Below, in pieces: positions 47,001-54,830 of a stretch of DNA of 64,000 nt. How positions within the stretch are numbered: position 1 is the first letter of the stretch; each line of letters begins with the position of its first letter. A program made the translations under genes and the position numbers. This stretch comes from Cyrtodaria siliqua (taxonomy: Eukaryota > Mollusca > Bivalvia > Adapedonta > Hiatellidae), in assembly GCA_037043455.1 (NCBI GenBank), contig JAWPHD010004399.1, forward strand, positions 1-64,000, read 5' to 3'. The notes beneath the pieces were generated by a model. The model was not told the origin of the DNA. It saw nothing but the letters and a program-made list of their open reading frames with translations, and ran no database searches.

Positions 47001-50000
47001 CATATGTAGTTGTAGATAATTATAACAGTGTGTCAGCCTGACCACGAAACACAATACCAAGGGTGTATTATTGCAGCTTAATCATTTTGTGAACGATCAC
47101 TATCTAACGTCATGACAGGTGGCCATTACTCGGACAGATATTGCACCGTTATTACATGGCGCAGTGTAAGCGACCTTTCATCTTTATTACAATATGGTTA
47201 TGCAATGCATTCAGCAGTTGTCAGTTAGATACATATACCATGACACAATGGGTATGGCAGTATGGATGTATATCATGACACACCGGGTATGAATCATCAC
47301 ACAATCGGTGTCGTATTCCATGTTTAATCAAAGTGCTGAAGGCACTGATGGGCGGTGCTTTTTGTAAGTGTTGGAATGGATGGGAAATGGAAGTGCTGTA
47401 AATGTAACTTCCATGGTGTTTTTTTTTACACTCAGTGATGTTTCAGATAATTGATATTATTTACCAATTTCATATTTAAACATATTTTAGCTATCTCATA
47501 TGGCCCGAATTAGCTTCCTTAGAGCAAGCTCTTCAGCGAGGCATAGTATATTATACATAGTGGAGTCTTGGTGGGAGTCTTGGAGTGGAGGGGAGTCAAT
47601 AATTGGAGTGACCTGGGAGTCAAATTTTGGAGTGACCTTGGAGTCAGATTTGGAGTGACTATTTTGGATAATTATCAATTTAATATTTTTGAATGACCCT
47701 CACAAGGTGCACAGTTCCTAATATACTCAGTACAGCTGCATTGTCCCATGAGACATGTGCTAACCTGCTAACCTTAATGCGAGGGACAGACCATCTAAAA
47801 ACAACATAAATGAACTTGGATACCCAAACATTAACCCCAGTATTGAAGCATTATGACCCTTTGGCCTGACATAAACTAGTCCCGAGTGACCAATTAATCT
47901 TAGGTCAGGACACTGACATCCAGTGTCAGGGGTATACAGGGTTCCAATATGTCCAATATGTCAGTCATACCACAGAGACTGAAAACAAAAAGCATTAAAG
48001 TTTATGGGAACTTAGAGCTCTCTCAGCCTAACTGTTCCACAAACATGGATTACTTTAGAACATGTAGTAACAGTGCCCAAGTTAAAATTAGATGTGCAGT
48101 TTTGGAATTATTTGTTGAAATTGGGAAGCTTAATAGACACATGCATTTTAAAGAATTATTTAATAAATAAATAAGTGTATGTGCAAATGAAGTAACCCAT
48201 GTAAATGTATTAGTTTCTAAAAAGTTATTAATTGTAAGAGAAATTAAGACTTCAAGTTTAGACTAAAAAATTGACTCCAAAATATTCACTCCAAATTTGA
48301 CTCCAAGGTCACTCCAAAATTTGACTCCAAGGTCACTCCAATTATTCACTCCACTCCACTCCAAGAATCCACATCAAGACTCCACTCTATATAATATACT
48401 ATGCCCTTCAGCAGCACAGACTGTTCTATTTTTAATAACATGATACACTTTCTATTGTCTGCTTGTAGCACGATTATAACTGAGTTATAACCTTTTAAAC
48501 AGATGATAAAAAGTTGACTTAGTGAACTTTTGATAAAATAGGTATGTATGACCTAAATAAATAATAAATTGCCTTTATTCTGAACATTGTTTCTTATTTA
48601 GGGCATAAATTAAAGGCATGCATGAGAGACTACTTCTTCTAGCGTAGTGTTGCATATTGTTGTGCTGTTAGGTTTGTCACATTCCTAGAATGCAATTGAA
48701 AACCCCCATTATACCACTGACGGTGCATTCGCACCGCCAAAAATGTCCCCTTTTTCAAAAAAATCAAACGGAACGGACGTTATAAACCATGAACAATAGT
48801 TTCGATGTTTGGGACTTTAAATGGGTTGATAAAAATTTCCCACATGGTAGCTATGAATCATAAAAAGTATAACACCCCTAAATCCAGTATCATGTTGACG
48901 TTAAACCTCCTTACATATAACTAAATAAGAGTGTTTCATATACTACCATGAGTTTAAATATATTATTGGTGCCTTTATAACCAACCAGAAACAATACGTT
49001 ATGAAAAACGATTTGTTTTTAACTGAAATAATTCGCAAATATGCATTTTATGAAGAAAACTAACGTGCCGCGAGTTTTAAAAAAATATGTCGGGAGTCCC
49101 TTTGCTTGTCACTTGAAAGGCATTCCTCCATCCTATTAAATTACTGACTATATCCGCTTGTTACATGAGGCAAGCAGTTAACCACACTTTGGAGAAGAAT
49201 GAGGTAGTATGTTTTGTGATGTAAATTGGTATATAGTAAGGTGAATAAGTGAAAAGGTTTTACCTCCCATTAGTATAGAAATATAGATATAAAAATCGAA
49301 TTAGTATAGAAATATAGATATAAAAATCGAACAGGAAAAGCAGCATTCAAGGACGACAGTCAACCACAAACACACACAGGACAAAAAACAAATTTAACGA
49401 TGAATAAAAGGCCAAATAAGACATCACAAACACAAAATGGTTGACCTATTGGCTACCGCCTTGAAACGGTCAGTGGCAAAAAAGGCCGCTGGGGGTTTAA
49501 ACCAGGTTCTAGGGTGCACCAAACCTCACACTTACCCTACTGTCAACCCAATAAAACGGGACAGTGTAAATAAATAGTTTATTTCGTCATTATAAAAAAG
49601 GCCATTACTCTTAACATTTTCATATATTTCTTTTTATGCCGTATACTGATATCATTGTTCCAACAAATGTGTGTGCATGTTGTAAATATATGTTTTTGTT
49701 TGAAGACCATATGTCAGACTGGCTATAAGGTAATTATAAATCCTCGATAAATAAAGATATTATTATTGCTGTTATTATTATTAGTGCAAACGTAAACATG
49801 CTTTTTATTAGCACACTTTTAATAATTCATGCTCGACTTGTGAGGAAGTGTCGATACTTACGGATGGCGGGAGTTGTACAGTACTGGTTCTACCCAGGAA
49901 AAGTGGGAGGTCTGCCTCCACCACAAAAAATCGACTGTCATATATAACCTTGCATGTGTTGAAAATGACGTAAAACAACATACAAACAAACAAACAAATG

Positions 50001-51434
50001 AAGCCTAACCTAACAGAGGTAGACAGTTTTGTGTCTATTAGGACCTCATTTGGTATGAGTATCTGTACTGTAATTTCCTTTTTTTAACAGTTAATACATC
50101 AGCCATTCGACTTTAAACATGTCGCATGTGTAGGTCTATATCAGCATATACTGAATATCTGAATATATGTACTATATGTGGTAAGTGGGACCAAAAGGCC
50201 ACACATTCACGTCGATTCTTACGGATGATGGGAGGTGTACAATACTGGTTATACCCACAAAATATCGACAGTCATATATTACCTTACATATGTTAAAAAT
50301 GACGTAAAACACCATACAGACAAACAAACAAATGCACGTGACAATGGGACACATTTAGGACACTAACTACTTTTCGTATTTATTTATGCCTGTTACTTAA
50401 TGTTGCTTTTCTTTTTCCAGGAGACGGAATACGGACCCAAAGGGGTCATGCTCCGCCATAATTCCTCTGACTATACTCGAACTCAAGCCTTCCTTAACCC
50501 CGCCTATAGGAGATCAGATGAGTTTAGAACTAGCTACTATGGCGACTGGTACGACCAGAATGCCACAGACTTCGAGTATTCGCAAACTATGGCGAATCTC
50601 ACAGTCCAAAAATCGCGCAGTCCTGAGCGACGGTCTCTTCCACGAACGCCCCTTGGCGAAAGACGCGTTGCAATTATGCCAATGGGTCAAACTAACCACG
50701 TGTCACTCAGAGAGTATGTACCAAAATCCATTTTAAATGGGAAAATTCCGTCTGCTAAAAATAACCCGTATCAAGCACAAAATGGCCAGGCTCAAACAGG
50801 TGTAAGAAATAAATCCCCGAGCAGACGCTCGCTACCTAGAACTCCAATAGAGAGACGAAAAAACGTCCTTGACACAGAACAAATACAGAAGCAGCGACCT
50901 TCATACAGACGGTCAGCTTCATACGATCCTTATCTTTCACAGGAGTCAAAGCAAACATATGACCATGAACTTGATTTCTTAACCATGAATAACAGAAACA
51001 GAGACTCCAATAAACGATATGTTAAACACAGCCAAAGAAGCAATAATAATCCGCAACAGAATCGTAGAGATAACAGTACAAAAGGAAAACTGCACAAACA
51101 AAACGGAAGTGACGTCAATAATGGACGAGTTTTGAACTATGGGATAAGTCCCGATTATGATTTTGAAAATGTTGATGCATACAGACAAAAAAGTTTCGTA
51201 GAACCCAAAATCAACAGTTTAACTCTTAGACCGGGTTCATACTACAACGGCAGTCACAACATGTACGAAGATAACACCGATGGGGTCATGGGAATCATGC
51301 AAAGAGGTCATAGTAGGTCACGTAAAGACAGAACGGAGAATCATCAAAGTAGAAAGGATAGAGGTTATCACTATCCCCTTTATAGAGCTTTACCTAAAGA
51401 AGATATTTACGTCTTGCATCAAACAAAGTTGTGA
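34307..51434 (+). CDS. mucin-like single-pass membrane protein (whole gene, 3 coding exons)
   Basis: Three exons (34307-34905, 46242-46356, 50421-51434) join in frame to 1728 nt, 575 residues. Residues 1-173 form a Thr/Pro-rich ectodomain with two Cys (15, 48), several TTT/PPPTTT stretches and N-glycosylation sequons (for example N33, N99, N135, N158). Residues 174-199 are one membrane helix. Residues 201-215 are strongly basic (a stop-transfer stretch), so the C-terminal 375 residues should be cytoplasmic. The tail is polar, low in Cys, and contains FLNPAY (262-267), two [11 protein letters not shown] motifs (305-315, 370-380) and RRSAS (401-405). I infer a cell-surface sialomucin-type receptor or adhesion protein; no family name is recognised. 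Splice phases (2 and 0) match on both sides. The start is uncertain because no signal peptide is present. Confidence 0.7.
35041..36130. repeat. hairpin cluster in intron 1, bounded by (TA)n
   Basis: There are three linked structures. (i) A left half-arm at 35092-35162, 'gaggatcttaaacgagttcc' onward. (ii) A hairpin at 35429-35549 with arms 'aatattatgtcagtgc...ttttactatcaag' and an apex of repeated 'ggctcggc' and 'gcctcgcc'. (iii) A full hairpin at 35929-36079 whose arms repeat (i) and whose apex is 'actcgccaaaaggctcgtt'. CRE-like boxes lie at 35283-35315 ('tgacgtcatgcacgtaatg') and 35808-35868 ('cgacgttacgacgtcaca', 'cctgacgtcgaggcggttc'). TA microsatellites border the whole unit (35046-35085, 36090-36129), as if the hairpin inserted into, or carries, TA repeats. 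Confidence 0.85.
36339..36612 (+). mobile_element. second SINE family (tRNA-derived)
   Basis: A B-box-like 'tgggttcgagccctcatggg' is followed by the body 'tgtgaggaagctatccagct', 'cggtgattctacccaggtgc', 'gggtcttcctccatcaatgg', 'cgccatatgacctta' and the end 'ggtgcggccataa'. This is a different body from the SINE at 18171-18409. The A-box half is replaced by sequence related to the 33-bp minisatellite that begins just downstream ('ctccactggtgttaaaaatc'). Confidence 0.75.
36612..37430. repeat. 33-bp minisatellite in intron 1, ~25 copies
   Basis: Unit 'ggtgttagcggggctactta' + 'cacctctaccact'. Because 33 is divisible by 3, both strands stay open: plus strand ([11 protein letters not shown])n, minus strand ([11 protein letters not shown])n. 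Neither has flanking coding sequence, and frame-breaking units (near 36890 and 36922) interrupt it. I treat it as an intronic minisatellite. Confidence 0.95.
37431..38073. other. intron 1, no recognisable feature
   Basis: No repeat or exon recognised between the 33-bp array and the small TIR element at 38074. Confidence 0.4.
38074..38411. mobile_element. 338-bp element with 25-bp TIRs
   Basis: Left terminus 'ttggtttgctgtgctccgac' + 'ccaga'; right terminus 'tctaggtcggagcacagcaa' + 'accaa', complementary at 24 of 25 positions. The interior contains A runs and no protein-coding sequence. Non-autonomous DNA element within intron 1. Confidence 0.7.
38412..39716. other. intron 1, old dispersed repeat only
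   Basis: At 38880-39150 the phrases 'gcatcttatcgttctactgg', 'ggtgtccataaatggtttta' and 'ataaccttcggctcaggtga' resemble the repeat at 31985-32360. Nothing else is recognised. Confidence 0.4.
39717..41030. repeat. nested giant palindrome with CRE boxes (intron 1)
   Basis: Centred near 40412, arms of about 400 bp mirror each other. Each arm contains its own smaller hairpin ('gaatccatcatgagtatcca ... tggataaactcatggtggat', apex 'gaggct...ccgag'), a CRE cluster ('gcatcgacgtcaccaataac', 'atgacgtcatgcatctgttc', 'ttattgacgtcattattg') and a second motif 'gccccggtaaaatgacggat' + 'ttccttgtccggtatgcaag'. This second motif is present three times on the left and twice inverted on the right. A complete separate hairpin precedes it (39717-39865). 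On the right (40795-40975) a further half-copy is inserted inside another hairpin copy. It encodes nothing. Confidence 0.9.
41078..41472. repeat. hairpin with CRE cluster (intron 1)
   Basis: A partial arm at 41078-41130 ('actgttcccggtgaaaccga') is followed by a CRE cluster at 41138-41205 ('cgacgttacgacgtcacct', 'tgtgtctgacgtcgtggcgg') that is nearly identical to 35808-35868. Then comes a full hairpin at 41299-41472: arms 'acatgtgtgtttggggaaca' / 'tgttccccaaacacacatgt' and inner arms 'cagtgtgaactgtttcccg'. The apex is 'aggccgataggccga'. Confidence 0.88.
41986..42142. repeat. hairpin, family with 'aataccc/gggtatt' ends, copy 1
   Basis: Left arm 'catgggtatccgatgaagat' + 'agggaattccaacccgag'; right arm its complement ending 'ctgaaccgaatacccatg'. 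The apex is 'ccgaggctttctgcctctg'. The plus-strand 106-codon frame over it is palindrome-derived. Confidence 0.88.
42199..42312. repeat. hairpin with 'ccctagggtgagatgg' arms
   Basis: Arm 'ttatctcgaccctagggtga' + 'gatggaaat' is complemented by 'atttccatctcaccctaggg' + 'tcgagataa'. The loop is one copy of the 'gccccggtaaaatgacgg' motif of the giant palindrome. It lies between the two hairpins at 41986 and 42387. Confidence 0.87.
42387..42522. repeat. hairpin, family with 'aataccc/gggtatt' ends, copy 2
   Basis: Same family as 41986-42142: 'tatgggtattcagttcagat' / 'ttatcttcaccggataccca', apex 'cctcggcttagcctcgg'. Confidence 0.88.
42523..43856. other. intron 1, no recognisable feature
   Basis: AT-rich intronic sequence. 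The small plus-strand frame at 42954-43136 has no recognisable motif or splice context. Confidence 0.4.
43857..43989. repeat. (AATG)n tetranucleotide microsatellite
   Basis: About 33 units with one 'aatggaatg' phase slip near 43880. It makes (HSFI)n frames on the minus strand. It is followed by 'ttttacggcacgtcgacaca', a piece of the 58-62-kb dispersed repeat. Confidence 0.97.
44026..44995. other. intron 1, no recognisable feature
   Basis: No exon, RNA gene or clear repeat seen. Confidence 0.4.
44996..46065. repeat. ~60-bp satellite in intron 1, split by a hairpin element
   Basis: The unit is built on 'acgtggttattcaatataca', 'gatacattgtatatcaactg' and 'ggtgtatattgtatgctttt', with shorter versions missing 'cattgtat'. 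About five units lie at 44996-45240 and about ten at 45535-46065. The open frames ([14 protein letters not shown] and similar) come from the repeat and lead misleadingly into exon 2. Confidence 0.93.
45245..45534. mobile_element. hairpin element inserted in the satellite
   Basis: A CRE-type cluster (45308-45352: 'taatgacgtcatggacatca', 'ttctgacgtaatgtgacg') is followed by a hairpin at 45403-45504. Its arms are 'cattattgaatttattaaaa' + 'ctcgtt' and inner 'aaaatgatataatgc'; the apex is 'ccggcaaaagcctcg'. The right border 'agatcctctatatatca' resembles the border of the 35.1-36.1-kb hairpin ('agatcctctctctctatata'). It interrupts the ~60-bp satellite. Confidence 0.82.
46242..46356 (+). CDS. exon 2: juxtamembrane cytoplasmic segment
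   Basis: Preceded by 'ccaatctattctag'. The first base completes codon 200 (Thr). Then 38 codons follow: basic stop-transfer [22 protein letters not shown], and an acidic/aromatic segment ending IGAQ. The frame is the only one that keeps exon 1 and exon 3 open. The 3' end reads CAG|GCGAGT, a GC-type donor with otherwise strong consensus. The nearest GT that keeps phase (46378, ACT|GTAATC) is a poor donor and would add seven residues. Confidence 0.72.
46447..46586. mobile_element. 140-bp foldback MITE in intron 2
   Basis: Terminus 'taatccgagccctctcttac' mirrored by 'agagaaggctcggatta'; the arms extend inward through 'agccct' and 'gtgtggctttttagggtta' to a near-complete fold. Confidence 0.8.
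46812..46950. repeat. ~50-bp tandem repeat, 3 copies
   Basis: Unit 'ttactatctatgggacacta' + 'attatggtttctggcatcac' + 'ctg', in intron 2. Confidence 0.88.
47531..48405. mobile_element. ~875-bp element with ~135-bp TIRs built of GGAGTGAC-type repeats
   Basis: Left end 'ggcatagtatattatacata' + 'gtggagtc'; right end 'gactccactctatataatat' + 'actatgcc'. Inside each end are repeated 'ggagtgaccttggagtcaaa' units on the left, mirrored on the right. A 7-8-bp direct repeat CTTCAGC(G/A) flanks it (left at about 47522, right at 48406), consistent with an 8-bp target duplication. The internal plus-strand frame at 47949-48170 (73 codons) has no recognisable motif. Possibly a hAT-type non-autonomous element; superfamily inferred only from the duplication length. 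Confidence 0.75.
48870..49110. mobile_element. TTAA-type element copy (degenerate)
   Basis: The phrases 'aatccagtatcatgttgacg', 'accatgagtttaaatatatt', 'attggtgcctttataaccaa' and 'gccgcgagttttaaaa...gagtccctttg' follow the order of the family at 27342-27695. The left end is eroded. Confidence 0.7.
49262..49332. repeat. 33-37-bp direct repeat, 2 copies
   Basis: 'attagtatagaaatatagat' + 'ataaaaatcga' twice in tandem. Confidence 0.93.
49828..50000 (+). mobile_element. 5'-truncated SINE (intron 2)
   Basis: 'gctcgacttgtgaggaagtg', 'acggatggcgggagttgtac', 'ggttctacccaggaaaagtg', 'gcctccaccacaaaaaatcg', 'acataaccttgc'-like body and 'acgtaaaacaacatacaaac' tail. Same family as 18171-18409. Confidence 0.87.
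50205..50342 (+). mobile_element. 5'-truncated SINE, internally deleted (intron 2)
   Basis: 'cgattcttacggatgatggg', 'gtacaatactggttataccc', then a jump to 'acaaaatatcgacagtcata' and the tail 'acgtaaaacaccatacag'. The 'gtgggtggtctgcctccacc' block is deleted. Confidence 0.85.
50421..51434 (+). CDS. exon 3: cytoplasmic tail and stop
   Basis: Strong acceptor 'ttgcttttctttttccag' precedes GAG. Codes residues 239-575 and TGA. The tail is rich in Arg, Ser, Asn, Gln and Tyr and is probably disordered. Visible motifs are FLNPAY (262-267, matching the FxNPxY endocytosis/PTB-binding pattern) and [11 protein letters not shown] (305-315). [11 protein letters not shown] (370-380) nearly repeats the latter and is also followed by ERR. 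RRSAS (401-405) fits a basophilic kinase site. Further Tyr-containing segments ([23 protein letters not shown] at the C terminus) could be phosphorylated. No catalytic domain is present. Uninterrupted open frame of 338 codons with codon use unlike the surrounding AT-rich DNA. Confidence 0.85.
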   Translation, partial: ETEYGPKGVMLRHNSSDYTRTQAFLNPAYRRSDEFRTSYYGDWYDQNATDFEYSQTMANLTVQKSRSPERRSLPRTPLGERRVAIMPMGQTNHVSLREYVPKSILNGKIPSAKNNPYQAQNGQAQTGVRNKSPSRRSLPRTPIERRKNVLDTEQIQKQRPSYRRSASYDPYLSQESKQTYDHELDFLTMNNRNRDSNKRYVKHSQRSNNNPQQNRRDNSTKGKLHKQNGSDVNNGRVLNYGISPDYDFENVDAYRQKSFVEPKINSLTLRPGSYYNGSHNMYEDNTDGVMGIMQRGHSRSRKDRTENHQSRKDRGYHYPLYRALPKEDIYVLHQTKL

Positions 51435-51454
51435 AAATGTGCTTGGATATCGCG

Positions 51455-52195
51455 CAGGATGTGGCTAACTTAATTTGTTAACATCTGGCCAATTTATGAA
51501 CGGTAGTTTCAGCACTTTGATCTCCGGAAATTGTATGATTATTGCCAACTATACTGCTCATAATTGCTCACTCTGTTGGTTTAATCACTATTTTATTTAC
51601 GATGTGTACACTTTACAGATACACTCAATATTCCTTACGCACCGTTGCGTGTTCAAATCCCACTGGGAGCTCGGCTTGTAAGTGAGAAAGTGTCGTTTCT
51701 TACGGATGGCGGGAGGTATACAGTAATGGCTCTACCCAGGAAAAGTGGGTGGTCTGCCTCCACCACAAAAAAAATCGACCGCCGTATATAATCTTAGATG
51801 TGTTGAAGTGGACGTAAAACACCATACAAACAAACACCATTCCTTACGATTCCTTTAAGAAGTATATAGTGGACAGTGTAAAAAGAAATCCTTCGTATCT
51901 CTTCTAAGAGGACTTGACATGTGTTTTGAAAATATATGTTGATTTACAACAAGTTGGACGTTTGCCCGGAAGGCACACAGGATGTGCCTAACCGGATTTG
52001 TTATTTCTCATATTTTTTTGAAAATATATGTTGATTTACAACGGCACACAGGATGTGCCTAACCGGATTTGTTATTTAACATAGGGACAATGCTTGAACG
52101 GTAGTTTCAGTACTTTGATCTCAGGAAGAGAGTTTAAGACGATGTATAACAATTGATGCTCATATGCTCAGATACTTGCCTCTCAAATGTTCATA
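51455..52195. repeat. duplicated 3'-flank (probable 3' UTR) block
   Basis: 'aggatgtg(g/c)ctaac', 'tgaacggtagtttcagcact', 'ttgatctc.gg' and 'atgctcata' occur in the same order at 51457-51565 and 52060-52165. Between them a second small duplication (51920-52080) repeats 'gaaaatatatgttgatttac' and 'aggatgtgcctaaccggatt'. The first copy is interrupted by the SINE at 51640. A possible poly(A) signal AATAAA lies at 52614-52619, too far and too AT-rich in context to be certain. Confidence 0.75.
51640..51838 (+). mobile_element. SINE with partial tRNA head
   Basis: Begins with the B-box region 'gtgttcaaatcccactggga' + 'gctcg', then the family body 'acggatggcgggaggtatac', 'ctacccaggaaaagtgggtg' and 'tcgaccgccgtatataatct', with tail 'acgtaaaacaccatacaaac'. 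It lies 200 bp after the stop codon of the host gene and so probably within its 3' UTR. Confidence 0.87.
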
Positions 52196-53090
52196 CTTTT
52201 GCTTTTAATACTTTTGTATTCACAATGTATACATTAACATAATTAAGTATTTGCATTCTCTATAAGCTGATAATTTTATAGCTGTGTACACAGACCTAAT
52301 AACAAATAGATTGACCACTATGAAAATTATCTAAATTTCAAATGGCACAGTGCGAAAAATTCACAAAATAGTTCCCAAATTCAAACACACATATCATCAA
52401 GAGTTTTATAGATACAAGTTTCATTCATGATAAATCCCATCACAAATTTAATTGTCTTTCAAATGATAGTATTGTGCTTTCTCTTACATTTAGAGCAAAA
52501 AAGGAGTTTGATGGAAACATTGACTATGTCAAATCCTTGATTTTTAAGAGAAAAGCGAAAAATTAAAACATTTTTAACTTTAAACATCTTTTTATACAAT
52601 TTCTTATTTTCAAAATAAACATAAATTATTATAATCCCATTTTGCTATTCACAGTGAATCTTTTGAATGTATTCTCATCAAAATCAGTGAATAATTGAGG
52701 GAGAAGATAGAAGAAAAGTTAAGGTGCCTCGTGATATTTTGGTTACTTCATTGGTTAAGATAGGAAGTTTCCTATCTGTTTATTAATATGTCTGTGCTCT
52801 GTAATATGATTTATATCTTCTAGGAATGTTTTCTTTTCTTTTTTTTTCTTTTTTTTGTTTAAGAATTTGTGCGTGGCAATATCCCGGAAAGTAGCAGTGT
52901 AGTATAGTAGAACGACGTTATTGGTATGGATAGCAAAGTTTCAAACCTTTTTAAAGGCGGTTGGTAAATTTGCTTAAAAGGGAAGTCACATCGAGGAACC
53001 TTATTAACTTTTATTATTTCTCTTGACCTAATATTAATTATACAATTTGCATTGAAATGTTCAAATAAGTATTGGCAACAGTTTTTAATT
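52196..53090. other. no recognisable feature
   Basis: AT-rich; T-rich tract near 52828-52862. No supported gene. Confidence 0.4.
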
Positions 53091-53091
53091 T

Positions 53092-54240
53092 GCATGTTGG
53101 GAAACAGTATAACGGTGTGCCTGTGTTGGGAAGTAGTATAACGGTGTGACTATGTTGGGAAGTAGTAAACGGTCTGACTATGTTGGGAAACAGTATAACG
53201 GTGTGACTATGTTGGGAAGCAGTATAACAGTCTGACTGTTGGGAAGCAGTATAACGGTTTGACTATGTTGGGAAGCAGTATAACGGTCTGACTGTTGGGA
53301 AGCAGTATAATGGTCTGACTATGTTGGGAAGTAGTAAACGGTCTGACTATGTTGGGAAACAGTATAACGGTGTGACTATGTTGGGAAGCAGTATAACGGT
53401 CTGACTGTTGGGAAGCAGTATAATGGTCTGACTATGTTGGGAAGTAGTAAACGGTCTGACTATGTTGGGAAACAGTATAACGGTGTGACTATGTTGGGAA
53501 GCAGTATAATGGTCGGACTATGTTGGGAAGCAGTAAACGGTCTGACTATGTTGGGAAGCAGTATAATGGTCGGACTATGTTGGGAAGCAGTGTAATGGTC
53601 GGACTATGTTGGGAAGCAGTATAACGGTGTGACTGTGTTGGGAAGTAGTAAACGGTCTGACTATGTTGGGAAGCAGTATAATGGTCCAACTATGTTGGGA
53701 AGGAGTATAACGGTCTGACTATGTTGGGAAGTAGTAAACGGTCTGACTATGTTGGGAAGTAGTAAACGGTCTGACTATGTTGGGAAGCAGTATAATGGTC
53801 CGACTATGTTGGGAAGTAGTATAACGGTGTGACTGTGTTGGGAAGTAGTAAACGGTCTGACTATGTTGGGAAGCAGTATAACGGTGTGACTGTGTTGGGA
53901 AGTAGTAAACTGTCTGACTATGTTGGGAAGCAGTATAACGGTCTGACTATGTTGGGAAGTAGTAAACAATCTGACTATGTTGGGAAGCAGTATAATGGTC
54001 CGACTATGTTGGGAAGTAGTATAACGGTGTGACTATGTTGGGAAGCAGTATAACGGTGTGACTGTGTTGGGAAGTAGTAAACTGTCTGACTGTGTTGGGA
54101 AGTAGTAAACGGTCTGACTATGTTGGGAAGTAGTATAACGGCCTGACTATGTTGGGTAGCAGTATAACGGTCTGACTATGTTGAGAAGCATTATAACGGT
54201 CTGACTATGTTGGGAAGTAGTATAACGGTCTGACTATGTT
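53092..54240. repeat. 29-bp minisatellite, ~42 copies
   Basis: Unit 'tatgttgggaagcagtataa' + 'cggtctgac'. Variants are a 27-bp form without 'ta' in the middle ('agtagtaaacgg'), 'cggtgtgac', 'tggtccgac' and 'tgtgttggg'. Frames in both directions are repeat-derived. Confidence 0.96.
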
Positions 54241-54337
54241 TAACAATTCCTATAGTTGTGTAAACCAGGGACGAGATAGTATATTAAACAAGTCTTGTGT
54301 AACTCAAAGGACGGAACGTACTAAATTCTGATAAGTA

Positions 54338-54830
54338 TTAAAGGGAATGTAGCGACACAGCCAAACAACCTCTATAATTGAGAGTTCTGAAAAACTTGGA
54401 AAAAGGTAAACGAATTATGGGAGCCGCCATTTTTAGAACTAGGACGTCATAGTTCCATATTACCATATATGGAATATTGATAAATATCATTTAAAAACGA
54501 AGAAAATCACTGCAAATGAATGCATTTTTTTTAACTGGTCATATAAAGCATTATTGCCATTAAGTATTACATATTTTTCATACAGTTGCTGTCATTTTTC
54601 CCCTTTATCAGTTAATGTTCATATTTATAAATATTCCATATATGGTCATTTAGAACCGTGATGTCATAGCTCTCAAAATGGCCGCTTCCATATCCGTTTC
54701 AACAAAAACTTCAAATGATCATAACTTCTTTGTTTATCATCCGATTTTGATCATTCTTTCACCCTTATTCAATGTTTTTAGAACTCTCAATAAGAAAGAT
54801 GGTTTGGCTGTGTCGCTATATTCCCTTTAA
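54338..54830. mobile_element. 493-bp element, ~55-bp TIRs, TTAA target
   Basis: TTAA + 'agggaatgtagcgacacagc' + 'caaac...gagagttct' on the left. The right end 'agaactctcaataagaaaga' + 'tggtttggctgtgtcgctat' + 'attccct' + TTAA is its complement. No coding capacity. TTAA duplication and AGGG/CCCT ends fit a piggyBac-type non-autonomous element, distinct in sequence from the 27342-27695 family. Confidence 0.87.

Noticed and set aside
50514..51188. Overlapping small ORFs within exon 3 in other frames
   Set aside because: They overlap the 338-codon open frame that joins in phase with exon 2 and have no features of their own.
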